From Nocardia wallacei (lineage in GTDB: Bacteria; Actinomycetota; Actinomycetes; Mycobacteriales; Mycobacteriaceae), in the NCBI RefSeq assembly GCF_029869545.1, contig NZ_JARWQD010000204.1, positions 1-64,000 on the forward strand: a stretch of DNA of 64,000 nucleotides. The letters run 5' to 3'. Below are positions 45,001 to 53,125 of this stretch, piece by piece (position 1 is the stretch's first letter; each line of letters opens with the position of its first letter). Made by a program: the position numbers and the translations under genes. Under the pieces are notes generated by a model, which saw only the letters and a program-made list of their open reading frames with translations, was not told where the DNA came from and searched no databases.

Positions 45001-45498
45001 TCAGTCCGCTGCCCTACTATCGCTCACATGTTCGGGTCCACCCTCCAACGCACGCACAACCGCCTCCACCGAGGTCTCGAGTTGCTCGTGCTCCCAGAGG
45101 CGGACAATCTTCCAGCCCGCTCCTGTCAACGCAGCATCGGCAGCTCTGTCGCGTTCGACGTTCCGGCGAAGCTTTGGCGCCCAGTACCACTCGTTCGTCG
45201 TCGGCTGTCGACCGTGCTCGGGGCAGACATGCCAAAAACAGCCGTCAACGAACACAGCGACTTTGCGGGCGGTGAACACGATGTCCGGACGGACCTTCAT
45301 CGAGCCGACATCCAGGCGAAGATCCTTGCGATAGCGATACCCCAACCGGTGGAGCGCACGGCGAAGCACTACCTCTGGTTTGGTGTCAGCTCGCCGGTTC
45401 GCTCGCATGTTCCGCGACCGCCCGGCATCCATCGGAGCCGGGTACACGCCGCGCTCATGGGCTATCCGTCGAGCTCGTTCTGCTTTGCTCTCAGTCAC
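45001..45498 (-). CDS. vsr: Very short patch repair endonuclease
   Basis: Vsr-family nickase of about 165 residues that repairs T:G mismatches arising from deaminated 5-methylcytosine at the partner methylase's sites. Signatures: RSRNMRANRRADTKPEVVLR, VRPDIVFTARKVAVFVDGCF with the catalytic Asp, CFWHVCPEHGRQPTTNEWYW, and RLWEHE. GTG 45498 is a plausible start; the frame stays open upstream into the divergent methylase promoter region. Companion of the C5-methyltransferase at 45594. Confidence 0.92.
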   Translation of the reverse strand: MTESKAERARRIAHERGVYPAPMDAGRSRNMRANRRADTKPEVVLRRALHRLGYRYRKDLRLDVGSMKVRPDIVFTARKVAVFVDGCFWHVCPEHGRQPTTNEWYWAPKLRRNVERDRAADAALTGAGWKIVRLWEHEQLETSVEAVVRALEGGPEHVSDSRAAD

Positions 45499-45593
45499 GT
45501 CCACACCGGTTGTACGAGGAACCTTGCCTTGCGGAAAGATACTCCTGACGATTGGCCCGGACGCCGCCGGCCACAACACCGAAAGGTATCGCT

Positions 45594-46895
45594 GTGACCG
45601 AACTTCGTGTCATCGAGATCTGCGCGGGTGCAGGCGGTCAGGCCCTAGGCCTGGAGTGCGCCGGCTTTGAGCACGAGCTCGCAATCGAGCTGGACGACAA
45701 TGCCGCCAACACGTTGGAGGCCAACCGCCCCCAGTGGAAGGTGCTCAGGGGGGATGTAGCCAGCACGTCGGTGTGGAACCCTGCTACCTACGCTCCGACC
45801 GCCGGGCGGCGACCGATAGACCTGCTGGCTGGCGGCGTTCCGTGCCCTCCGTTCTCGATCGCAGGAAAGCAACTGGGCGCGAACGACGAACGCGATCTTT
45901 TCGCGTGGGCAGTCGAACAGGTCGATATCATTAAGCCGCGCGCTCTCTTACTGGAAAACGTCCGCGGACTCAGTATGCCTCGCTTCGCCGGTTATCGTCA
46001 GCATGTTCTCGACAGGCTACGGGAATTCGGATACGAAGCAGAATGGAAGCTTATCCAGGCCTCCGATTACGGAGTTCCTCAATTGCGCCCACGGTTCGTA
46101 CTTGTCGCCCTGCACCCCGAAGAGTTCGCATTCTTCCAATGGCCTGATCCTGTTGAGCACACACCGACAGTTGGCGAGACCCTATACGATCTGATGGAGC
46201 GCAAGAAGGTCTTCAGCGATAACAAATCATTGAAAGAATGGGTAAAGCGCGCCAACAAAATTGCGCCAACGATCGTAGGCGGTTCGAAAAAGCACGGTGG
46301 TGCAGATCTTGGACCAACGCGGGCCAAGCGAGCTTGGGAGGAGATGGGGGTGGATGCTTATGGACTACACGATGACGATAAGCCATACTCCCCAAACGAC
46401 CGTTCGTTCACAAACCGAGGACCGAAGCTAACCCCCGAGATGGTCGCCCGCATACAGGGTTGGAATGACAGCGAATTCAGCTGGAAATTCACCGGCAAGA
46501 AGACCACCCAATACCGACAGATCGGAAATGCTTTTCCTCCCCCTGTAGCCAAAGCTCTTGGTATGGCAATTGCTGCTGCACTAAATCATTTGCCAGGCAA
46601 TTCTTTCATCCTTCAAACAAGCGAGCAAAAATCGGCCGTCGACCCCATCTACAGGGCGTTGCGCGACAGCCGGGACTATATGACGGCGGCTGACATATCA
46701 GAAAAGTCGGGACTTGCCCTGGAGGATACTGAAGTCATTCGGCGAATCCGACTCTTAGGCCACGACTTCGAGATCGACGAGAAAGCGCGAGATGGCTCAG
46801 TGGCATACAAGCTCGGCCGCTTCCGAGCTTTTGTTGGGCAGGATGACCATACGCGGCACGAATATTTCAAGAAGAACCAGTCGAAGGTGAGCTGA
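45594..46895 (+). CDS. DNA (cytosine-5) methyltransferase of NaeI-like RM system
   Basis: A 433-residue C5-methyltransferase. Motif I is EICAGAGGQALGLE, motif IV has the catalytic Cys in GGVPCPPFSIAGKQ near residue 87, motif VI is LLENVRG, motif VIII is QLRPRFVLVAL, and motif X is QIGNAFPPPVAKAL. After about residue 350 there is an extra winged-helix-like tail (DYMTAADISEKSGLALEDTE). GTG 45594 follows GAAAGG. Base composition drops clearly here: bases 46561-46620 have 24 G+C of 60. From the cognate nuclease the target is likely GCCGGC. Confidence 0.93.
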   Translation: MTELRVIEICAGAGGQALGLECAGFEHELAIELDDNAANTLEANRPQWKVLRGDVASTSVWNPATYAPTAGRRPIDLLAGGVPCPPFSIAGKQLGANDERDLFAWAVEQVDIIKPRALLLENVRGLSMPRFAGYRQHVLDRLREFGYEAEWKLIQASDYGVPQLRPRFVLVALHPEEFAFFQWPDPVEHTPTVGETLYDLMERKKVFSDNKSLKEWVKRANKIAPTIVGGSKKHGGADLGPTRAKRAWEEMGVDAYGLHDDDKPYSPNDRSFTNRGPKLTPEMVARIQGWNDSEFSWKFTGKKTTQYRQIGNAFPPPVAKALGMAIAAALNHLPGNSFILQTSEQKSAVDPIYRALRDSRDYMTAADISEKSGLALEDTEVIRRIRLLGHDFEIDEKARDGSVAYKLGRFRAFVGQDDHTRHEYFKKNQSKVS

Positions 46896-46907
46896 GTCAG
46901 CCTGATT

Positions 46908-46933
46908 GGGTGCAGCGGAAGCTCGCTGCACCC
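46908..46933. terminator. Bidirectional terminator between methylase and nuclease genes
   Basis: Perfect 10-bp stem GGGTGCAGCG with a 6-base loop, centred in the 53-base gap between the two convergent RM genes. Confidence 0.8.
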
Positions 46934-46948
46934 AGGGCTAGGGCTACC

Positions 46949-47872
46949 TCACTCTTCTCGGATACCACGGTCAGGTAGGTCCGGCGCATTGCCGCTCACC
47001 TCATCGGCTCTGGCTCGCCTCCATCGTGTGCCGCCGATTAGCGGGTCGCCATCACCACCGGGGACCACCCGCACCGATATATAGTGCTTGCTATCGGGCA
47101 CCGGCACCCCGAGCCCCTCAGCAATATGAGCGTAGTAACTGCTCAATATGATGTACCCTTCCGGCTTCAATGCGGTTCGCGCTCCGCCGTTCGTCCGAAC
47201 TCGTTTCTGGTCATCGAGTTGCATCGCAACGGTCCGGACAGCATTGCGGTGGACGAGCTTCCCTTCCGCAGCGCGAAACAACCGGTTGACTCGCTGGGTT
47301 CCATAGCGATTAGCGAAGATATGATCGACCACAGGGCCTGGTAGTTGCAGCAAGATATTAGCGGGCATGGGAGCGTCTCTCCACAGCCAGCGCACCGCCG
47401 CTCGTCCAGCGGAGTTGAGGCTACTCTTCTTATCGCGATTCGCACCTTCTCGGCGGTATTCTGGCTTAACGCGTACGAGGCCTAGCGAGAAACGAGCGTC
47501 AATATCGCTCGCGGTGGCGACCAGTGCAAGCTCATCGAAGACCTCTGGGGGTAACATCCAGCCCCCGTCAGCCTGGCTCCACTTAGCATCGACCTGATGG
47601 CCAGCAATCCGATAGTCAGTAGTTTCTCCACCCTCGAACTCAAACTCTCTCTGAGCATTGATTTCGAATAGTGTTCCGAAGTGAGTCTTCTCGGTTTTCA
47701 TAAGCTGAGCCCAGCGGAACCTGCCGGTCTCGGAGCCGTTGTAGATCATGTCGTACGTATGGCGGAAGACATCGGCCCATCGACTGCCGTCAGGATCCAT
47801 ACTCTTGATCGCATCGGCAACCTCTTCCAGAGCCTTATCGCATGAATCGGACTGATCCAATATGTTTGTCAC
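46949..47872 (-). CDS. NaeI-like type II restriction endonuclease
   Basis: A 307-residue homologue of NaeI (317 residues), a type IIE enzyme that cuts GCCGGC after binding a second effector site. The Endo domain contains KTEKTHFGTLFEINAQREF and the catalytic DYRIAGHQVDAKWSQ (Asp, Asp and Lys of the D-x8-D-x-K pattern), then GGWMLPPEVFDELALV. The C-terminal Topo domain includes RVNRLFRAAEGKLVHRNAVR and ALKPEGYIILSSYY. In NaeI one residue change (Leu43 to Lys) turns the enzyme into a topoisomerase; the equivalent residue is not assigned here. Codon usage is AT-richer than the flanks. Confidence 0.92.
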   Translation of the reverse strand: MTNILDQSDSCDKALEEVADAIKSMDPDGSRWADVFRHTYDMIYNGSETGRFRWAQLMKTEKTHFGTLFEINAQREFEFEGGETTDYRIAGHQVDAKWSQADGGWMLPPEVFDELALVATASDIDARFSLGLVRVKPEYRREGANRDKKSSLNSAGRAAVRWLWRDAPMPANILLQLPGPVVDHIFANRYGTQRVNRLFRAAEGKLVHRNAVRTVAMQLDDQKRVRTNGGARTALKPEGYIILSSYYAHIAEGLGVPVPDSKHYISVRVVPGGDGDPLIGGTRWRRARADEVSGNAPDLPDRGIREE

Positions 47873-48727
47873 GCTGCGAAACTATCCCAAACTGACTCAC
47901 TTCTCTTTCGGTGGGGGCGCGCAGCATGGTTACAATTGCGTTGCACCGAGCCCGGAGCACCTCCACCCCAGTCGCAGACCACCCCCAACCTTTCCGCAGT
48001 GCCAGCATCAGATTAGGGCATACGCACGGCAGCTTGGCGGGCCTTGGATCGGGACTCCTTCTCGGTGAGACGTACAGCCCTGCCAATCTGTCGGTGCCAT
48101 GTGATGTCCTTTGTGTTGTCTTGATCGGAGGCTCACTTCGATCAAGAAGGCGTACCGACTAGGAGATGATCTTGGTATCCACAGTGACTAACGTCTACTC
48201 CGATCTGCCTGCCACCATTTCGACAACTCTGCTCACCGTCAACGGCAAGCAAGAAGGCGTGGTGGCTACCAGATGAGCAGCAGTCGAGCACTTCCGGCTG
48301 GGGCGTACGCGCCTAACGGCGAGCCCTGGTGGTCACTCGAGTACGCTCCAGGTTCAAGAAGGCGACGTCGGCGGCCGGCTTATCCTCCGTGAGCTTCGCG
48401 AGGGGATCAGCACTGAAATCTGGCGAACAAACAGGATCAGCGGAGCGTTGCGGAGGAGCGCGCTCGAACGTGCGGCCATAGGTGTGTGATCTGCGGTGTA
48501 GCCAACGGAGAACCGTATCCGGACCCACCGCCAGGTACGGCTGTGATGTCACCGGCCACCGTATTCCGCAAGAGCTCGGTGGAAGCGACGACATCGACAA
48601 CTTGCAGGTGGCTACGACCAAACCGCAGCCACCGACCGACGCGTGAACCGCCGCCCTGACCAGACTGCGCACCCAGAAGCCCTCCCGCCCTTGACCTCAA
48701 CCTCGCTCGAGCTTCTACCCTCGCACC
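47873..48727. other. Gene-poor spacer next to the RM island
   Basis: About 850 bases of lower-GC DNA with no supportable gene. A 9-bp inverted repeat TCTTGATCG/CGATCAAGA with an 11-base loop lies at 48119-48147. A minus-strand frame at 48313-48672 contains a helix-turn-helix-like TVLRWLHRRSHTYGRTF but lacks a ribosome binding site and any recognisable domain. The whole looks like decayed mobile or island-edge DNA. Confidence 0.5.
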
Positions 48728-49149
48728 ATGACCTTCAACGACGCCGAGGTTGCCTACCTGAAGACTCAGCGGTTGGGGCGGCTGGCTACCGTGACTCCCT
48801 CTCAGCAGCCCAACCAGGTTCCCGTCGGGTTCCGGCTCAATCCCGACCACACCATCGACATCGGTGGGCCCATGCGAATGCTCGGCGGTATCGGAACGTC
48901 AGGAAGAACCCGAACGTGAGCTTTGTCGTGGATGACATGACTCCCGATGATCCGCGGGAGGTGAAGCCTGGGTGGGGGCGGGGTGTCGAGATCCGGGGGA
49001 CCGCGGAGATTGTGACTGTTGAGGATATTCCTGTTGCGCCGGAGTGGTTTTCGAACGAGGTGATCAGGATTCATCCTCGGCGGGTGCACAGTTGGCATAT
49101 CGATCCGGGCAATCCGGATGGGGAGTCTCGTAACGTCAACGGTGGGTAG
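48728..49149 (+). pseudogene. Frameshifted PPOX-class F420-dependent oxidoreductase
   Basis: The 5' part encodes MTFNDAEVAYLKTQRLGRLA through DHTIDIGGP; the continuation NARRYRNVRKNPNVSFVVDD to HPRRVHSWHIDPGNPDG lies in another frame. One missing base around the CCC at 48869-48871 would restore a complete protein of about 140 residues. Either a true pseudogene or a sequencing error in that C run; everything else of the family is intact. Confidence 0.8.
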
Positions 49150-49169
49150 GACGTCGTCGGCGAGGTGCG

Positions 49170-49297
49170 CGCCTACCGGTCGGCAGAGCTCGAATCCCCG
49201 CACCCCCTCCGTGTTCTCGCACCCCCTACAGGGTCCTGTAGGGGGTGCGGGAACGTGCAGAGGGTGCGGGAACGTGCGCTCTGCCGACCGGTAGGCG
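49170..49297. repeat. 128-bp nested inverted repeat with CGCACCCCCT core
   Basis: Outer arms are a perfect 20-bp inverted repeat (CGCCTACCGGTCGGCAGAGC at 49170-49189, complement at 49278-49297). Inside sits a perfect 15-bp hairpin CGCACCCCCTACAGG with a 2-base loop at 49218-49249. Between them the arms CGCACCCCCTCCGTGTTC and GAACGTGCAGAGGGTGCG pair imperfectly. The whole can fold as one long hairpin. A related CGCACCCCCT unit recurs at 56570. It resembles a miniature palindromic element with no coding capacity. Confidence 0.85.
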
Positions 49298-49461
49298 AGC
49301 CATCGGTGTTAAGGAGCCCTGGCTCAGGGGGTTCACCCAGGGGGCCTCATCCTTCGGAGGTATTTGTTCCCGATACTGGTGCCAACACCCGTGACCTTCT
49401 GCTCGCGATGCGCGAGACTGCAGGCGGTGCAGTTGAGTTGGAAGGATTCACCTTGTTCTCG

Positions 49462-49755
49462 ATGACTAAACATGCCACCAAGCGCACCATGGCGCGGGTG
49501 GCTGTTGCGGGGGCCGTTGTGGCCGCTCCGCTTGCTGTTCTTGCGATTCCGGCGCAGGCCGAGACGGTCGGCGATCAGATCACCACCGAGGTTCGGGACC
49601 GGCACGGGAAGTGGGACCGGGACGACTTCTGGGACAACAAATGGAATCGCCACGACCGCTGGGACGATGACTGCGATCCGTGGGACCGCCGCCACCATCA
49701 TCCGGGTAATGGCTGGCGGCAGGTCGTGCCTCCGGGCTGGTTCGGAAGCAGCTGA
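49462..49755 (+). CDS. Small secreted Asp/His/Trp-rich protein
   Basis: A 97-residue precursor with signal peptide (RVAVAGAVVAAPLAVLAIPA, cleavage after AQA) and a mature part dominated by Asp, His, Arg and Trp: RDRHGKWDRDDFWDNKWNRH, then DDDCDPWDRRHHHPGNGW. Such composition suggests metal or polyphosphate binding at the cell surface, but this is inference. A TTG three codons upstream (49453) has better ribosome-binding-site spacing (GAAGGA) and may be the real start. Confidence 0.7.
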   Translation: MTKHATKRTMARVAVAGAVVAAPLAVLAIPAQAETVGDQITTEVRDRHGKWDRDDFWDNKWNRHDRWDDDCDPWDRRHHHPGNGWRQVVPPGWFGSS

Positions 49756-49886
49756 TCCTGGCCGTGCGACGGCCCGGCACCGCACGGGGTGCCGGGCCGT
49801 TGTCGTGTCCTCGACACGAACCGATGAACTCGGCCGCCGCACGCGGTCTATACCTGCGGACCACAAACATCCTCAGGGAGGACCGC

Positions 49887-50570
49887 ATGAGCACCACCGC
49901 ACTGCCGCCCGTCGTCGACGCGGAGACCTGGCGCAAGGAGCTCGAAGCCCTGCGCATCCGGGAGAAGGCCGCGACCCGGGAACTCGACGCGATCGCCGCG
50001 CAGCGCCGCCGCCTGCCGATGGTCGAGATGCCCGACTACATCCTCGAGGGCGAGAACGGGCCGATCCGGCTGGCGGAGATCTTCGGCGATCATTCGCAAC
50101 TGATCGTCTACAACCACATGTGGTCGCCCGGCAAGAAGTGGCAGTGCCCCGGCTGCACCGGACTGACCACCCAGTTCACCCGGCTGGACTTCCTGCACAA
50201 CTACGACGCCCGGTTCGTCATCGTCACCCAGGGCACGATCGAGGAGGCGCTCGCCTATCGGCAGCTGGTCGGGAACACGATGACGTGGTACTCCACGGCG
50301 AACAGCTCGTTCGGCACCGACGTCGGCGCGCCACCCGGAGAGGGCTACGCGCTCAACGTATTCCTGCGCGACGGCGACACCGTCTACCGCACCTGGCACA
50401 CCGACGGCCGCGGCACCGAACAGATCAGCTACACCTTCCCGCTCATCGACCTGCTGCCCTACGGTCGGCAGGAGCAGTGGCAGGACTCCCCCGACGGCTG
50501 GCCGCAATCGCCCACCTACAGCCGATGGAGCTCCTCGCAGGACATCGCCGCCCTCTACGGCAACCCCTGA
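49887..50570 (+). CDS. DUF899 thioredoxin-like protein
   Basis: A 227-residue cytoplasmic protein of the DUF899 family, predicted thioredoxin-like fold. It opens with a charged helix (WRKELEALRIREKAATRELD), then IFGDHSQLIVYNHMWSPGKK, a CPGC motif in WQCPGCTGLTTQF, and C-terminal GRGTEQISYTFPLIDLLPYG. The redox partner or substrate is not known. AGGGAGGACCGC precedes the ATG. Confidence 0.9.
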   Translation: MSTTALPPVVDAETWRKELEALRIREKAATRELDAIAAQRRRLPMVEMPDYILEGENGPIRLAEIFGDHSQLIVYNHMWSPGKKWQCPGCTGLTTQFTRLDFLHNYDARFVIVTQGTIEEALAYRQLVGNTMTWYSTANSSFGTDVGAPPGEGYALNVFLRDGDTVYRTWHTDGRGTEQISYTFPLIDLLPYGRQEQWQDSPDGWPQSPTYSRWSSSQDIAALYGNP

Positions 50571-50689
50571 CGCACCGGGTGGGCGGTTTGCCCGACGAGG
50601 TCGAATAGTCCTGGATCTGTTGTGCTCGAATACGATTCGCTTCCGGCGTTCCGGCCAGCGATCGTCGCCGCTCCTGCAGAATCGACCCG

Positions 50690-51220
50690 GTGACTACCTC
50701 CATGGATCGACTCCGGCAACTCGTCCCGCCACCCTCGCCCGCTCCGGATACGGACTGGGACACCGTGGAGCGCGCGCTCGGGTTCGGCCTGCCGACCGAC
50801 TACAAGGAGTTCATCGACACCTACGGCGGCAGCCGCTGGGAGGACTACCTCTCCGTCATGGCGCCCGGCTGCCCCAACGGCAGCTACGACCTGTTCACCT
50901 GGAAGGACTGGCAGTCCGAGGAGATGGAAGACCTGTGGGAGTTCGAGCCGAAGCCCGCCGAACTGGCGGAGGCGGGCACCCGGATCGTCCCCTGGGCCAC
51001 CACCGACAACGGTGAGATGCTCTACTGGCTGATCCGCCCCGGCGAGCGGCCCGACGACTGGACCGTCCTGATCAACGAGGGCCGCGGCCCCCGCTGGGAG
51101 CACATCCCCCACTCCTGCACCCAATTCCTGGCCGCCGCCCTCGCCGGCGACCTCCGCCCGGTCCTGCTGTCCGACAGCTACTTTCCCCTCCCCGACCACA
51201 GGGTCGAGCAGGTCGCCTGA
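50690..51220 (+). CDS. SMI1/KNR4 (SUKH) family protein
   Basis: A 176-residue SUKH-fold protein: TVERALGFGLPTDYKEFIDT, then YGGSRWEDYLSVMAPGCPNG, and WATTDNGEMLYWLIRPGERP. Bacterial SUKH proteins are often immunity proteins against polymorphic toxins, but no toxin gene is nearby, so it is an orphan or serves another role. GTG 50690 or ATG 50702 may be the start; neither has a strong ribosome binding site. Confidence 0.85.
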   Translation: MTTSMDRLRQLVPPPSPAPDTDWDTVERALGFGLPTDYKEFIDTYGGSRWEDYLSVMAPGCPNGSYDLFTWKDWQSEEMEDLWEFEPKPAELAEAGTRIVPWATTDNGEMLYWLIRPGERPDDWTVLINEGRGPRWEHIPHSCTQFLAAALAGDLRPVLLSDSYFPLPDHRVEQVA

Positions 51221-51234
51221 GCGCACCGGAACGA

Positions 51235-51267
51235 CGAAGGCCCACGCCGCGGTGGCGTGGGCCTTCG
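51235..51267. terminator. Bidirectional terminator after ilvC
   Basis: Perfect 14-bp stem CGAAGGCCCACGCC with a 5-base loop between the convergent SUKH and ilvC genes. Confidence 0.88.
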
Positions 51268-51281
51268 AATATGGTTGCGAC

Positions 51282-52325
<1,044 letters not shown>

Positions 52326-52336
52326 TTAAGCGTTGG

Positions 52337-52446
52337 CCCCGGCGAAAAGCGTGCCGGGGATGTTGGGTTGCTACGCAACGTACCGGGGTTGTTGGGTTGC
52401 TACGCAGCGCGCCGGGGATGTTGGGTTGCTACGCAGCGCGCCGGGG
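52337..52446. repeat. CCCGGC palindrome followed by three 29-bp tandem repeats
   Basis: Palindrome CCCCGGC, GAAAAGCGT, GCCGGGG at 52337-52359, then three abutting 29-bp units (52360-52388, 52389-52417, 52418-52446) of the form TGTTGGGTTGCTACGCAGCG plus CGCCGGGG, and a degenerate fourth. It fills the ilvN-ilvC gap. Same organisation and period as 63718-63888. Confidence 0.9.
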
Positions 52447-52550
52447 ATATTGTTGTCCGCCGGTATGGCGGTTGTTACCCGCGCGAGCGCCAGCCCGGCA
52501 CGGAGCTTGCGGAGTGCCCATTGGACACAGCGCGGGCACCGCGGCGAGCG

Positions 52551-53054
52551 CTAGCGAGTCGCCGTGATGGACTTGGGTCCGCGTCCCACGGCCACGACAC
52601 CGGACTGCACGATCTCCCGGATTCCGTACGGTTCCAGCATCCGCAGCAGCGCGTCGAGCTTCGACCGGGTGCCGGTCGCCTCGATGGTGAGCGCGTCGGG
52701 CGACACGTCGATGACCTTAGCCCGGAACAGGTTCACCGATTCGATCACCTGGGTGCGCACGCTGGCGTCGGCGCGCACCTTCACCAGGATCAGCTCGCGG
52801 GCCACCGAACCGTCGGAGTCCTGCTCGACGATCTTGATGACGTTGACCAGCTTGTTGAGCTGCTTGGTGACCTGCTCGAGCGGCAGGTCCTCGACGGTCA
52901 CGACGATGGTCATGCGCGAGATCTCCGGGACCTCGGTGCCGCCGACCGCGAGCGATTCGATGTTGAACCCGCGCCGGGAGAACAGGCTCGCCACGCGGGC
53001 GAGCACGCCCGGCTTGTCCTCCACCAGCACACTCAAGGTGTGGGTCGTGCTCAT
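52551..53054 (-). CDS. ilvN: Acetolactate synthase regulatory subunit
   Basis: A 167-residue small subunit with an N-terminal ACT domain (THTLSVLVEDKPGVLARVAS, FSRRGFNIESLAVG) that binds valine for feedback control, and the C-terminal half found in IlvN (ELILVKVRADASVRTQVIES). The ATG overlaps the stop of a 24-codon frame (ATGA), and a strong GGTGGAGG site lies inside that frame. Confidence 0.97.
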   Translation of the reverse strand: MSTTHTLSVLVEDKPGVLARVASLFSRRGFNIESLAVGGTEVPEISRMTIVVTVEDLPLEQVTKQLNKLVNVIKIVEQDSDGSVARELILVKVRADASVRTQVIESVNLFRAKVIDVSPDALTIEATGTRSKLDALLRMLEPYGIREIVQSGVVAVGRGPKSITATR

Positions 53055-53125
53055 GCCTCCACCTCGCTGGCGCTCGGTTCCGGCATGACCACCAAGGTGG
53101 CTGTGTTGTCGATTCGCATGCTCAT
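53051..53125 (-). CDS. 24-residue micro-ORF coupled to ilvB and ilvN
   Basis: ATG at 53125 overlaps the ilvB stop as ATGA, and its own stop overlaps the ilvN start as ATGA. The peptide reads [20 protein letters not shown] then EVEA. A ribosome finishing ilvB would pass through it straight into ilvN. It may be a true microprotein or only a coupling device; length alone does not decide. Its last codons carry the ilvN ribosome binding site. Confidence 0.5.
   Translation of the reverse strand: MSMRIDNTATLVVMPEPSASEVEA

Noticed and set aside
48313-48672. Possible helix-turn-helix or transposase remnant on the minus strand
   Set aside because: TVLRWLHRRSHTYGRTF looks DNA-binding, but there is no ribosome binding site, no flanking inverted repeats and no recognisable transposase motif.
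52360-52446. CRISPR array or attachment site between ilvN and ilvC
   Set aside because: Contiguous 29-bp units without spacers; no integrase nearby.
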